Shown: positions 13,274-26,320, counted from the first letter of the stretch. The stretch is DNA of 64,000 nucleotides from Paramarasmius palmivorus (GCA_037176845.1 JAYKXP010000007.1:434001-498000), one strand, 5' to 3'. Program-made: numbers and translations. The notes: a model not told the origin generated them from the sequence alone.

Positions 13274-15869
13274 ATGACCCACCTAACCCCCCCAACCGAC
13301 TCCGAATCCGAAAAAGTCGCCTTACTCTCAGGAATGATGGGCGACGCCGTCGACACCATCGTCGCCCTACGCGTCTTACGCAAATTCGGCGGCTCTGTCG
13401 AAAAAGCCGCCGATGCGATGCTTGGTGGTGATAGAGGCGTCGAAGAGGCTCCTCCTATCACCGTGACTCCTGCGCACCAGAATACGGTTATTGATTTGAC
13501 GGGAGAGGATCCGGATGAAGAGATGAGGAGGGCGTTGCAGATGTCGATGGAGACGGATAATGGTGTGGGGATGCAGGTACAGGAGGAGAAGCAGACGTTT
13601 GGCCCGAGTACGAGAGAGCCGAATCCGAATTGGGCGGTTGTTCCTACTAATGTGGGTGTTTGCTCCGAGGAAGAGAAGAGGAAGGCTAACCTGTCGTGTA
13701 GCCTCAGCAACAACTATCCAATGAAGACGAGAACCTCAAACAAGCTATCGAAGCTAGCTTGGCTGGGAATGAAAACGAGACACTCAATATGGCGGATATG
13801 GTACGACAGGATGGTCGGTTGGTGTTGTTTTCGTGTATCTGTGCCATGCATTAGGATGTTCATGGTTCTGAAGCCCGGTTTCGTTTCGACCTGATTTGGT
13901 GGGACATGTTTATGCTGCATTGGTGCGTAACAAATTCTATCTTTCTTAAGATTCTAAAGACTAAAAGCGAATCTCAGGTTATCCACGCCTTATTCCACGT
14001 ACCCCAAATCCGTGAACGGGTGGCACGGTTTAGATCTCCTCCGGATGATCAAAAGACAAAGGAAGGTGTGTACTCTCCACATCCCAACCTTCCAATACCA
14101 TACCTACGACACTTCATACAGACAAAGCCTTGGAAACCTTGGTCAGCCTATACACCCACCTCGACTACGCCGCCCTATCCACCATCGACGATAACGATGT
14201 CTTTGAACTATTGAATATAACACCACACGATCAAATTCGGCCTATCCACGAACTTTGTACACGTATGTATCCCAGTTTTTTTCGAGTTCAACCCTTGATA
14301 TTGTTTCTTTAGCGTTCGTTAGTGACCTAGCAATGCTGCTCGAACAGTATCTCCCAGCTAGGGAATCAGAGTACGTTCGCCTCTCGCCTCTCATTACCAT
14401 TCTAAACACCCCAACCACACATCTCCAGCGGACGTCTAATAACCTTCTCAGCCGGCCGCATCGAAGTACTCAACGGCCAAGCCCGATTCGACGCCGACGG
14501 TAAACCACTAACCAACGTCCCACTCAACGTCGGTCTTGGAGTGAACGAAGTATACCCAAACGAACTCGTTGCGCATCTTTCTGCCATGCTAAATAACTAC
14601 AGCCCTGATGGGTCTTCATCACATGAAGGGATACAAGAGCCGTCGGATGTTATTGTGTTTTTGTTGAATCATGAGAGGGATGTCAATAATGCGAAGAGGA
14701 CGCAGCTGGGTGAGTTGGAAGGATTTGCGTACCCAAAGACGATGTGGATGGATCAGTTTTTGTTGGAGAATTTTGAGGTGGCGCAGGAGAAGAGGGAGGT
14801 GAGGAGGAGGATTAGGGAGAGAGTTGGGGAGTTGAGGAAGCAGAGGGATGGGCTTACTTCGTTTAACGTGAGTTGCGTTTTTCTGATGCGATTGGGTATT
14901 TGTTGACTGACCGATTGGAAGAATAAAGACACGATCATGGATATGAAGAATAGTTTGTATTATTATGAGAATGTTGCTCGACCTGGGCCTGGAGAGGATC
15001 TAGAACGTCTTGATAGTACCACGGAGAAGTTGCGCAAGATGGTGGTTAGTTTGGAGGCGGTGATTGGGAGTGAGGTTTATCGCGATTTTTCTCGTAGATT
15101 GAGCGCTCATACCTTTCATTTCCATAGATATCAACGCGGAAATTGAGCGATTACAGAATGAAGATCGAACGATTTTTGATTGTCCTGAACTTCAGAAACA
15201 CCAGGTTCGTTCATCACTCTTACTCCTCTTCACGCAAGCTAACTCGTTATTTGTTAGTATGACCTACGCGCAGTGCTTATGCACACCGGCGTAGCAGGAA
15301 GAAAACAGATGTATTCATACGTCCAGGATCAGGATGGTCAATGGTGGAAGACCGTGGACCATCTCGTTACGGAGGTACATTCCTCCGCCTGGATTAACAT
15401 TTTATGAACTGACCTGATTGTCGCTGTCAGGCCACCGAAGCGGACGTACTGACGGACCCGACAGGGCTCCACCTCCGAGCGGGACCTTATATGTTAATCT
15501 ATAGCAGAACGGTATCGAAAGAGGAACTTTGTGACCCACTTCCGTGGCCTCGGGAAATAGTTGTAAGTCGTGTTACTCTGGTTTATGTCAGGCTAAATTG
15601 GTTTCTTGTTTTTTTGGGGGGTGTAGGATTCTGTCAGGAGGAATAATGAACAGTTTTTGGCTACGCTCGAACCGGAGATGCGAGATAAGTATTTGGCGTC
15701 TCAGAAGAAGGAGGCTGTTGGGAAGAGGCCTGGGGGGTTGGAGAGAAAACCAACGGTAGCGGTGATGGAATTGGAAAGACCGAAAGAAACGGTGCAGGAT
15801 GTTTCGATGATGGATCTTACTACATCGACTGCAACTTCGACTTCGACTTCTACCGGCGGAAAAGCATGA
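13274..15869 (+). CDS. UBA/UIM/USP25-28-like protein, probably catalytically dead
   Basis: Twelve exons join in frame to 661 aa. Order of parts: a UBA-like N-terminus (about residues 10-55, LRKFGGSVEKAADAML), a first UIM (DEEMRRALQMSME, near 80), a second UIM (NLKQAIEASLAG, near 135), then a USP-like fold. Where a USP has GNTCY at the catalytic Cys, this protein reads FRPDLVGHVYAALVIHALFH, with no Cys. Where the His box GHYWAY is expected it reads HTGVAGRKQMYSYVQD, with no matching His. USP surroundings such as LRAVLMHTG and WWKTVDHLVTE are kept. Inference: a ubiquitin-binding pseudoenzyme, perhaps a scaffold or decoy for ubiquitin chains, not an active deubiquitinase. Splice joins around both boxes are standard GT-AG and leave no hidden exon with the missing residues. 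Family assignment (USP25/28 type) rests on domain order. Confidence 0.8.
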
Positions 15870-16044
15870 AATTTTTAGTGTATCATTGTAGCGTTTCTAT
15901 TCCTGACGATTGTATCTATTTTCAGTTCATAACTTCGTTCTCGGAGTTGACCTTAGTGGGCGCTAATGTTAACGAAACCAACGCGCTTACGAACTCGTGT
16001 TTTGATTGGTCCATGCGTCGAACGCGTCCTTTGCTCTTCCCATC

Positions 16045-17944
16045 ATGGTCTCTGCTGATAACCTCAACCTCGATGTTCTGGAACTCATTTTTTGGTACCT
16101 TCCTCAAAAGGATCTTCCGTCTGTGGCTCTTGTGAGCCGGTCGTTCTTTGTTGGTGCTCTTCCGAGGCTGTATAGCAACATCGTCTATGGTCTTAGGCAG
16201 GCGAAAAAGTACCCTCGAGTATGCGTTGTTCAGTTCGTGGAATGGCAATATTTAGATGTGTTATGGGATAGGTCAAATCACCTTTTAATGTAATCGTGGC
16301 GCGTCCTTGGCTTGCGACTCACGTTAGACACGTCGGTGTGTGGTCTTTTCCTAGCTTTTCGGTGTTTCGTACTAATGTTTGGTGTTGACAGAACTCCAAG
16401 TCGTACCCAAAGTCAAGATCGAACGTTCACAATATCACTCGGACTTTCTTTCCGATTGTTCACAAGCAGTGAAGATCGCCAAAGCCTTGATTTCTTTCAA
16501 ATGCACATTATCGCTGTTCCCTTTGTTTCTTGAGGCTCTTCAAGAGAAGGAGAGGCTGCATGATCTGAGGATCAACGCTAATCTTACGACGAATCAAGCA
16601 GAGATGTTGTGTAACATACGGAATCTGCATAGTCTGGCGCTAGATCGGGCGTCTTGGAATGTGATGGATATGTTACCAAAGTGGGTACCGAATTTTGGGT
16701 CCTCACTCACGAATCTGGTTCTTTATGTGCGTCAATATTCAAGAGACTTCTTGCTTGTTTTTACTTGCTCATACTTCACTTGTCAGATGACTAGCGATCT
16801 CAATGGAGAGGTTCTGGAGCAAGCCTTGCGTCATCTTCCCCACCTACTCGGGTTGCATATCGTGGGGTGTCCCAAAGTGGATCATTTTACGATTTTGAGG
16901 CTGGTTGAACACACACCTCTTGTGGAGAGTTTATCGTTGACTACGACCGTGAGTAGAATTACCATTGTTCACGGGCCAACTAGCTGATTTATTGTCGTAG
17001 GAAACTTCAAATGCACCCGAGTTTTTCGTCCCAAAACTCAGTAACCTCAAACACTTTGCTCTCGATACACGATATTCTACAATGTCATCGCCGGAGCCCG
17101 TGGTTCTTTCCTCCATTTTGAAAGTCTTCCGACCAGCCTATCTCTCCCTGACGTCTTTTGTTATCAGAGTACCTGGAGCGAAAACCGTGGGCCATTCGTT
17201 TGTTGAACAGCTCGTCAAGGACTATGGTGCGACACTTCGGCAGGTGTCATTTGTAGATTGTGACCTAGAGTTGCAATCAACGGTTCACATCTGTACGCAC
17301 TGTAAGAATCTCGAGAGGTTGGCACTGCCCGTTCCACTGAAGGACTTGGTAAGTCGTTCTCGTTCTCTGACAACCCGCATATTCCCATGCTCACGCCACT
17401 TCTAGCTCACGTTCACTGCTGCCATCGCAAGGTCCAAAAGTATACGTACATTAGTGGATACCGGTGCATATGGTAACGATCATCATTCGTTGGATTCTCG
17501 AAATGCGGGACACCTCATGCGAAATGTTCCCAATTTGAATAGAATTGTGAGCGATAAGCGAGTTTGGACAGTGAGTCGCCGTCTAGTTGTTTGGTTTGAA
17601 CAGCTTTTCTTCTACTTTGTACAGCGCCGAGGTTCCAATAACATTGCTCTCGAAACTGTATCGTTGCACACCCCGACTTCTTATTGGTTCCTGCCGCGTG
17701 AGTCGTGAACGTGACTCAGGATTGATGTCGATGGGGAGAACCGCCAAGCCTTTTGGTCTTCATACGATCCCCCGGTGATTTCGAGATTTCGAGGTATTTT
17801 CGGGAGACGGACCCGTACGGTCCGATTCATGCCAAGACAGTTGTCGAAGTTTCTACTCTAATCGGTATTGTTACAACATCATTGTATAGTATTGATACAT
17901 TCAGAGGACCGGCCCCTCTTATGCTCGCTCAATTCGCATTCTGA
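16045..17944 (+). CDS. F-box/LRR-type protein, about 508 aa
   Basis: Eight exons join in frame (16045-16218, 16272-16335, 16392-16726, 16787-16948, 17001-17348, 17406-17570, 17625-17697, 17739-17944). The N-terminus LDVLELIFWYLPQKDLPSVA followed by LVSRSF is a degenerate F-box (about residues 8-35), which in known proteins binds Skp1 of SCF ubiquitin ligases. The rest is leucine-rich with LRR-like spacing (LVLY, LLGLHIVGCPKVDHFTILRL, LVESLSL, LRQVSFVDC). Such genes are numerous in agaricomycetes, and the target is unknown. The first in-frame ATG is 16045; the frame extends upstream only from a TTG. Without the last intron the protein would end at 17708. The gtgagt donor at 17698 and an open last exon favour the longer form. 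Confidence 0.75.
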
Positions 17945-18102
17945 CCCTTGCCCAATAGGTCGAATAATGATCGCGAGGTTGATCCTCTAGTCTGTCACGG
18001 TTGAAAGCTCCTGAGCGAAAGTCAGCAGGTGGGAAAAAAGTATGTCTTTGGACTACTGACCTCGACTTCTCCGAGTCTGAAAGGTATGTATAGAGCTAAT
18101 AA

Positions 18103-18734
18103 TCATTGCTCAATGGCAAGCAGGACAGCACCTCCAACCGCTGTTGCGGCACCGAATGCTAAGGCTGATAGGTTGGAGCCCTAGAAAATTCAAAATGTTG
18201 GTTAAAATGCTACGCCACTTTATGGTGACTACATACCGTGCTCTTTTTACCAGGAGTTTTTGCGTACTGGTATCGATTGATTCTGCTTGGGCCTGAGAAG
18301 ACCTCCATGCGAGGCTCCTCCATGGCGAACGGGGTGGCGAACGACGCGCTCTGAGAGTGGGGACCCGACGTTGATGATACATATCTCGGCCACACTGCTG
18401 ATGCACCAAGAGGACGCGCGGGTCCCTCAAAGACTTTTGGTGCAGGCAGCGAAAACGGATTGGGAGCAGCTGCAAACGTGTCTTGCCTTGCTGAAACAGT
18501 CTTTGGCTTAGACATAGCTTGTCCCCGCATTGAGAACTCGCGTCCGGCATCGCCTAGTCGAGGAGACACATCAAAAATGTCTGCGATGCGAGGAATGGTG
18601 ATGGACTCGGAGAGCTCTGCGGGGATGTTGTCGAGGGATGCAGCCGCTGCAGACAGTGGTTGTTTGGCTGTAGAGGTGGTTGAGATGGAACGAGAGAGGG
18701 ACCTCTGGCGGACGACGCTGAGTGAAGGGCGCAT
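18103..18734 (-). CDS. Small protein with mitochondrial presequence and C-terminal membrane segment
   Basis: Two exons. Exon 1 starts MRPSLSVVRQRSLSRSISTT, an Arg/Ser-rich stretch without acidic residues, typical of a mitochondrial targeting sequence. The middle is polar and Pro/Ser-rich with no recognised domain. An intron after KKST joins to the last exon, which encodes LSALAFGAATAVGGAVLLAI and ends with EQ and stop at 18103-18105. This is a Gly/Ala-rich hydrophobic segment fit for one membrane span. About 190 aa in total. I infer an inner-membrane or matrix-facing mitochondrial protein; no function can be named. The gene is convergent with the F-box gene to its left. Confidence 0.68.
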
Positions 18735-21279
18735 GTTGACAACCGTGATAAATCGTTAAGGGGAATGGGGATTCAGGCTTTTATCATTCAAGGTGGAGAA
18801 AGAGTGGTACCCCTCTTCTTATACTTGTTAGTCCGAGAATACTACACGCTCGGATGAGGAGCAAACCATCAAAAACCAACTTGACGGCTAGATTAAGGTG
18901 AGATTCTTTTTTTGCCGATTTCTGATGACAGTGGCCAAGACAGTGAGATACCCGTTTACAGGCACGCTGATCTCCACCCTGATACGAGTACTGACGCGCC
19001 AAAACAGGCCAGATGTGGCATAATTCGTGTGCTCGGTGCGGAGTTGGTGCGGACATATCTGCTGGACTTTGTTTTATGGGTTATTCGATTTACTGATGAT
19101 TTGCTACCCGCCAAGACCCGATGTGGCCCAGTGGGACGAGGTACGCGAGATAGACAGCGTGCTGGTGTTGTTGGCCGCGGGCTCGGGTTAGAGTGGGTAT
19201 GTTAAAACCTTTTCTAACATGAAGGTTAGAATTTTCTGCGGCAGAAGGGCTCCTCCAGAGGTGGGGTCTTTGTCTATGGAAATATTTTCTGAACTCTTAC
19301 TGCGCCTTTCTGACAGCCTGAGTCGTTTCATTCGCTTTCATTTTCATTTTCTTTTTTTACTCCGAGGTGCGTCCCAGTCCGTCTTCTCGATTTTGACTTT
19401 ATGTGACAGGTAGGACTAGAAGATTCTAGGGCAAAGGATCTCTATTCTAGAGTGTGAGACTCCAAGATTCCCCTTCTATGAGTCGACGAGTAGCGAATCG
19501 CGAAATACCTCATATTCCATAGGCTCTACGAGCGGCCCGCTCAATAAAGCTATAATGAGGCATGAACGTCCTTTATCATCTCTGTGGCTTGTTGTATACT
19601 AATAATAACTTGTATCAGCGTCTCCCGCAGGTACTATAAGTTGCGCCACACGAAATCCTTGCTGAAGATTATCCTTAGATTTACAGTGTTGAATGAAGCC
19701 TGCTAATCAGCGGCCCGGGTTAAGTGCGCACGTTTCGGCGGAAATGTCACTTCGTCATTCAATCAAATTGAACGGACGGGTTGTGTGGCACGAACAACCG
19801 TGTGGTTCATCGGTCGAGGGAGGAAAATTGCCGTCGAGCCTCGGAGGGCTTGAGGAGACACCCTTAACCAAGTCGCTAACAAGAAATGTAATGTCCGTTT
19901 ATCTATAGCCAAGATCTCGATATATCCCGCACAGAAGAGATACGATGGCTTAGTGGACTGCGTATTAACTGTATGATGAAACGCCGGAAATTTCTTGGAC
20001 GGCGAACTTGGCTGATCCGGGGTCTACGGAAACAGAGTCCTCGCAAGTACTTGTGTCGGTCGCCGACGTGTTCAATTCACCGACCGCCATTTTGAGGTGG
20101 AGCGTATCGTGATCTCGACGATGAACGTTCTTTGGGGTGCTTGGCGCCCTAGAGTGTCGCATCGCTTCCGGACCGTCTAGTCAGTCTGCCAGTAATCGGA
20201 TGCCAAGCTTGAACAAGATTCTACTTCTTTTCCTTCAGACGGAAGTAGTTTATTGCATTCTTGATAAGTAGTCGCTTCGAAGAAGTCCAACCCCAACCTT
20301 TGACCCCGCGTTTGCCAAGCCAAAAGGATCTGAAAGCACGATAGTGGACTTTTGTGGTAGTTCAATGATCTGGCAGAACGATTGTGTCGAATGACCGCAA
20401 ATGCTTGTTCATTGGCCTCCAGTTCTCGCAGTGGCAAAAACAAGCTCAGTCTAAACCAATAGCACAGACGCGCACCTGAGGCTAGCAAAAAGAGATGTCC
20501 AACCCGGTAGTTCATGTAGTTCGGTAGACGATCTTCCATTCAATGTCATCACAACGGCTCTACAGCTTTGAGGTCTTGTGTTAATTGATCTTGGAAGTCT
20601 TCACCGGACGTCCAAGTTGAGATTAATCAAGGGTTGCGACTACATGTCAGAGAGGGGTTACTTAACACTGACATGTTGAGTAAGAGACCCACATGCTTTC
20701 TGCCAGGCCTCACAGGGCGTTTCAGTGTGATGAGAACGAGATGGCGGTCGTTGAAAGATGTCGATGATGGGAGGAACCAACTAAAGCGTGGGTAAAACGC
20801 CTTGATTTAGACGCCCAAGCGCCCAGCTCTTCCAGGCTCTTCCTCGACCTCTCCCACTACCCATGTACCAAGCCCCATTTTCACTACCTCTACTTTCTAG
20901 AATGGTCCAGAACTCTATTGAAAACTCCTCGCCTCCTCATTCAAGGCAAAGGTATAACCCCTTATGACTGCTCAGGTGATTACGTCCTTTCAACGACTCG
21001 GAATGGCATTTGTCTCACAGACTTACCCACTTTGCATGGTAGCCAGAAAGGCGGTGCGATGATACGGTCTTGGGCGGTATGAATGAAAAAAATGCATTGC
21101 TCTAGCATGGTCAGGTCTCAAGACTGCGTGATATTGGAGGCTTACAACATGTCTTTGGCGTGTTTTGATGAAGCTTAAACATCCGGATTACACGAGGTCG
21201 CTCAACTCATAAAAAAAGGTCCGTGGTCGCCCAATTGATCGCTCACTTTTTCTTTCACACTCATCGCATCTCAGAGAGA
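18735..21279. other. Long intergenic region, no gene recognised
   Basis: About 2.5 kb. A 120-codon open frame on the minus strand (20177-20539) has no recognisable domain and no homologue that I can name. An A-rich TATA-like stretch (cataaaaaaa, near 21209) lies about 70 bp before the DUF7587-gene ATG. The rest shows no structure I can support. Confidence 0.45.
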
Positions 21280-23323
21280 ATGTCCGAAGAGTATTCTCGC
21301 TTCTTACCCCAACATGGCTTTGGACCCGACGTCAATTTCGAAACAATCATTCGATACCATCCTTTCCTTTTCCGCGTCTACACTCCAAGATTGCGCTCTC
21401 CACACAATGACGACTCCATATTCTTCATCGGCTCGAAATTCGATGCAAAATTTGCACCCAAGACTCCAGTAATGTCCGGGATACATGGCCCAATAGGCAC
21501 ATCGTTGCTCGATGTAGCAACCTACGAGGACTGCGTAAGGCATTTGGATTGGGAAACAAGGAGCTCATCACCCTTTATTTCTACATCTTTCAGCTTTGCG
21601 TGGTCCTTGTGGGATGCCGTACGGCGCTATAATTCTGGAATGAAGCACGATGTAGAAATCGCCGTCATCGATGCAACAGCGCTTTCTGGGAGGGCAGCGA
21701 CCGCCATACAGTTACTCAGAAAGAAACCACTAGAAAGGTGAATCCTACTCTCATACCCAACACTTCTATTCAATTAACTAGCTCATCAGACAACATACGA
21801 ACCATTGGCGCTGGTATCGTTTTGCCCAAGAGTCGCAATCTGTTCTTGTGCATGGGTTTATTCCCCGTTCAGCGGTCATCGCTTCCATCCCCCTACTCAA
21901 AATCATTCAGAGTCTCCCCTCTTACTTTCTGAGTCCTCGGCCATCCAGGCCAATCGACGAAAAACATGGTCTCGCGGCTTTAGCATGGAGTTTCAATGAT
22001 TCAAGGAAAGGAACATACAGAAAGTTTTGCCTTGATTTACAGGCCCATTTCCTACGACTTCCCTTTCATGCCCGGATGCGCGACCTCACCGTTGGGTCCG
22101 TGCGTCTAGCCATGACGCTCTTACATCCCTGGTTTCATGATATGATTTTGGAGGAGGATCCGGCGCGATCCGCCGTTGCGAAAACCCGGGAGCTGGCTGG
22201 TATTATCGCACATTGGCCAGAACAGAGCGGTTCCAGAGACTTCTCCGAGATGCAAGGCGTTATCAAGGGCCTGATAATGTTATTGGCCGAGGAAGTACGA
22301 TCCTTGATCTCCAGGAATAGCCATGCCAGGATGGTTACGGACTCGGAGGTAGAGACTCTCCAACGAGCAGTTGTCAATTTGGAGGAAATTGTCCGGGAAC
22401 AAGCTACGATTATCGTCAAAGACAGTGAATTTACGCCTGTGACAGTCGATCTGTCTAGCCCGGCCTCTAATCAGGGTGACAGGCGTGTAAATCTGTCAGT
22501 TGTGGAATGTCGCACGACAGTCGAGCCTTTGGAGTCCGTGATACCATTGTCGCCATCTTCGTCCATTTCTCCTCGCGATCGTAAGGCACCACTTAAATTG
22601 TTTATTCCCTCGTCTCCGACCGCCTGCTCCTCCTCGAGCGCCTCCTCACCCGTCTCCCCAGTCACACCGTTGTCGGGCGCTTCTTACGATGCGCCATCAC
22701 AAACCAGGCTTAGAAAAGCGGAATTCAACGAGGACCACCATGGTATTGAGACATCCGCTACAACCCCCTCTTCTCGTAGGTCGAGCGGTTGTTTCCCCTT
22801 GAGTATCAGCGCACCTCCTTCACCGTCGTCACGTGTATCTTTTTCACCTTTTGCGCACTCCCATTCCGCGCCACCTTCACCTGTCAGTCTCCGCCCTTCA
22901 GACATAGACATCTTACCACCCATCCGCGAAACATACAGACCCATACATTCCCAGGTGGACACCGAATTAGTTGACACCCCTTCACCACTTCGCATATCTA
23001 TTCCACTCCGCAATACAGAGTACGGACCCGTTACATCGACCTCGCGCTACTTTACAGCTTTGTCTCCACATGCAAAACCTCTGATAGAAGAGACAATATC
23101 TCCGCTATCGCCCTTTTGCATCATTGGCATGGATTATTTCCCAACCACTTTGCCATCGGCGGAGGTTGATGACGAGGGTCGCCCCAGGGAGCAGAGTACC
23201 GCGTCACCCTGGACGATGCAAGATACCATCTCCTGTGCAGTGACGGGGTTTTTTGTTGGCGCATTCATCACACTCTGTATGTTATCTTCGCAGCGCAGAG
23301 CGCTGCTAACTCATTTGACGTGA
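21280..23323 (+). CDS. DUF7587-type protein with C-terminal membrane segment, 663 aa
   Basis: Two exons (21280-21737, 21790-23323), 663 aa. The N-terminal part (about residues 25-220) carries the features of the DUF7587 family common in agaricomycetes: FLFRVYTPRLRSPH, then RHLDWETRSSSPFISTSFSF and AW, KHDVEIAVIDATALSGRA, and HWRWYRFAQESQSVL followed by GFIP. The family function is not established; its FRVYTP/STSF layout recalls ADP-ribosyltransferase-like folds (inference). A helical domain follows (about 230-400), then a long Ser/Pro-rich disordered region with many SPS/SPT sites, and a final hydrophobic segment (ISCAVTGFFVGAFITLCML) that would anchor the C-terminus in a membrane. The ATG at 21280 gives MSEEYSRFLP. 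An earlier in-frame start at 21223 would add 19 mostly hydrophobic residues. Confidence 0.75.
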
Positions 23324-24604
23324 TTTCTTTGGGCCAAGAGTACTTTGATTCTTGGAGTATGACGTTTCTATCTCTGTAGTACCTGCCTCCAACGCCAAGT
23401 GGTGGTGTAACCGCCGGCGAACGATTTAATTATTCTTCTCGTGTATTTCTAGACTGTACTGCCACCCAATAGACTTGTAATGTACGATCTGGTTTCATCG
23501 AATACACCGGTCATCACGGTATGACTGCCATATAGCAGCTGCGTCTGAGCTTAATATTCGGAGGTGGCTAATATCTAGGATTAATTGTGCATGTTCCTCG
23601 AGGACGTACACTGCCTGTTTGCTCGCGTCCGCAGCAAAACGTCGGTATTGAGATCTCTGAGGTCCATCGTAAACCTAGCTGCGGGACCTTGGCGTTGTAG
23701 ATTTAATTTAAAGGGGAAGAAGGACGAGGCTGCAAGCCCCTGGTCGGACCGTCTGTTCCAACTGTCTATGCCACATCTATCGGATGCCAAGCGCTGCCAT
23801 AGATGAGATGGAAGTAACTCGCATGCCGGATCTACTGTATCATAACAATTATCCGAAACCGAGCTTCGAAGAGGTGACATTTTCGTCGAGTGATTTCCAC
23901 CGGGACGGAAAAACCATCGTAGAATTGTGGCCTGAGCTTTGACCACTTACATGGTCTTGGCTTGCTGTAAAGTCGGAGGTAAGAACATATGCACGAAATA
24001 TCATTCCGAATTTCCTGAAATGTTTATGAGCACTTATGGTCTTGCTCAAAGAAAGGTATTGCCTAATGGACGTGTCCTAGTTCAAAGAATCTGGATGACA
24101 TGTCAGTACGAGACATCATATATCATAGCTCGTCATAACTTGCGAACATCGTGGAACATGAAAGTCAGAGAAACCCTTTTGCATTGAAAGATTGCGGGGT
24201 TCTCATGCAAATGCTGTTGAAGTCTACAGCTTTGTTATTGAGAAGACCTTTTTGTAGTTCGGTCAAACTCCAGATGCCTAGGTTACGATACGCCTGAGGT
24301 CATTATGTCCACTGATATCGCAGTCGGCGGTGTGCGGATACGAAGAGAGAACATGGGCCTAATGAGGCTAAAGCAAAGGTGTATGCCACCCTGTACAGCC
24401 AGTAAAACATTCACTTGACGAAGAAGCATACCCGACAAAAGGAAGGGAGCCAGGTTCGAATATGGTATATCGCGATACAGGGAATACAGGCCTCACGAAG
24501 CCGTGAACGACCAACGGAGATGTCAGGAGCTTGACTTTCCAAGGATTCGGTTCATCAATATGCATTGAGAGAAACATAAGGAGAAAAAGCAATACAGGTC
24601 ATGA
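23324..24604. other. Intergenic, no gene recognised
   Basis: Convergent gap between the DUF7587 gene and RPT4. Open frames below 125 codons, none with domain features. Confidence 0.5.
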
Positions 24605-26215
24605 TTATGCAGAATATTCTAACTTCGCTAAAGGAACAGTCAGACTAGCTTCGTGACAAGACAAACATATCAGCTTACTTTCGTGTTTCTTGGCATCTCC
24701 TACTTTTCGCGCGGATTTTGTTAGATCTTCCTGGGTGATATACTCCCTATCGACAGGTCAGCGATAACACTCATGTTGGTAGAAAGGTTCACTTACCTAT
24801 CGTCACGGATTGCACACATGCCAGCCTCTGTTATCACATTACGCAAATCGGCACCATTGAAGCCATCAGACAGCTAATAAAACTTTAGTCAAAAGGACAG
24901 AGAAAGATTGATACGACCGAAACGCACCTTCACGATTGCCTCATAGTCAATGTCATCTGCCTTGTTAACAGGCGCCGAGTGAATCTTGAGAATTTCTAAC
25001 CGCGCCTGTTCGTTTGGAAGAGGAATCTCAATTTTACGATCTAGACGACCAGGACGAAGAAGTGCAGGGTCGAGGGTATCGGGTCGATTTGTCGCCATGA
25101 TCAATTTGGTGCGTCCAAGGGAGTCGAAACCGTCCATTTGGTTTAGCAACTGTTACTCAATGATGAGCCGATAGGCCAATGAATCGTTTTTGCCACTAAC
25201 CTCCATCAAAGTTCGCTGAATTTCACGGTCGGCACTGGTACCCTCTGAGAAACGTCGTCCACCAATAGCGTCAATTTCGTCCATGAAGATGACGCATGGT
25301 TCGTGGTCTCTGGCGTAACCAAACATCTCTCGGACGACTCTTGCACTTTCTCCGATATATTTGTCGACGATGGCGGAAGAGACGACTTTCAGGAAGTTAG
25401 TGTTGAGGGTGGCAGCTACTGCTCGTGCTAAAAGGGTTTTTCCGGTTCCAGGAGGGCCGTATAACAGGACGCCCTTTGGAGGTTTGATTCCTACACGTTG
25501 GAAGAGCTCTGGGTTCATCAATGGTAGCTCAATGATCTGGACGAAGGCGATTTTGTTCTAGGCACACAATCGGTGAATAGGAATAAAGACACACCTCACG
25601 CAACTCCCGGACTTGTTCAGTCAAGCCACCAATTCCTGCAAATGAAGCACCTCCTGGATCTTCTAAACTCATCTTGTAGACCAAGGGGTCAACTTCCCGA
25701 GGCAAAATTCGCATGATCGTCAACGTTGTCATATCGAGAGAAACTCGAGTGCCGTTCTTTAACTTCTCCACGGGTAGAGTGGGACGATACGAAACAACGT
25801 ATCTGGGTCCAGATGAGGCCTTCACGATGACTACTAGATGTGAGTTTGGATTCTATGCTTTGAAGTGAAGTGACTTGCATCGCTCATCGTCCAGTTGTTT
25901 CATGACTTCGCCAATGATTTGACCAACGGATTGGACGGCCTTGATGTCCTCTTCTGTCTTCTCATAGTCCCGCTCCAAATCCTTCAAAGAGAATCGCACT
26001 AAGGCAGGTTAAGAGACTGGTGGCGAGACAGGACTCTGAACGCTCACAGTTCTTTAGGCTTTCACTACTAACTTCGTGGGCCCGCATTTTCTGTTCGAAT
26101 GTGATGAGGCTTCACCAATATGAACAATAAGGTTACTCACGTCTCTGTAGCTCCTCAGTGCTTCTTTTCTCCTCTCGTCCATCGCTCCAGATGATGTTGA
26201 GGCTTGACTTGCCAT
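24605..26215 (-). CDS. RPT4: 26S proteasome regulatory ATPase Rpt4 (PSMC6)
   Basis: AAA ATPase of the 19S base, which unfolds ubiquitinated substrates and feeds them into the 20S core. Seen: start [20 protein letters not shown], an N-terminal coiled coil ending [22 protein letters not shown] domain ([20 protein letters not shown]), EIGGL-type linker ([15 protein letters not shown]), Walker A GPPGTGKT, Walker [14 protein letters not shown], the arginine fingers in [17 protein letters not shown], and [11 protein letters not shown] last intron near the 3' end joins AKKHE to TKLEYSA and stop, close to the human ending KLESKLDYKPV, so the assignment is Rpt4 and not another Rpt. About 395 aa, several short introns. 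It is divergent from tRNA-Pro, with 105 bp between the starts. Confidence 0.95.
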
Positions 26216-26320
26216 GGTGGTAAGGAACTGGAAGACGCGTACAGTTGCGTACAGATGACGCGTCCCTTTAGCGAAAGATACAATAACGCTGATATAAGCC
26301 AAAAAGGCAATCCTCCTCAC

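Noticed and set aside
20177..20539. 120-codon minus-strand frame in the long intergenic region
   Set aside because: Starts with an ATG but lacks any recognisable domain or neighbouring exon; cannot be supported as a gene.
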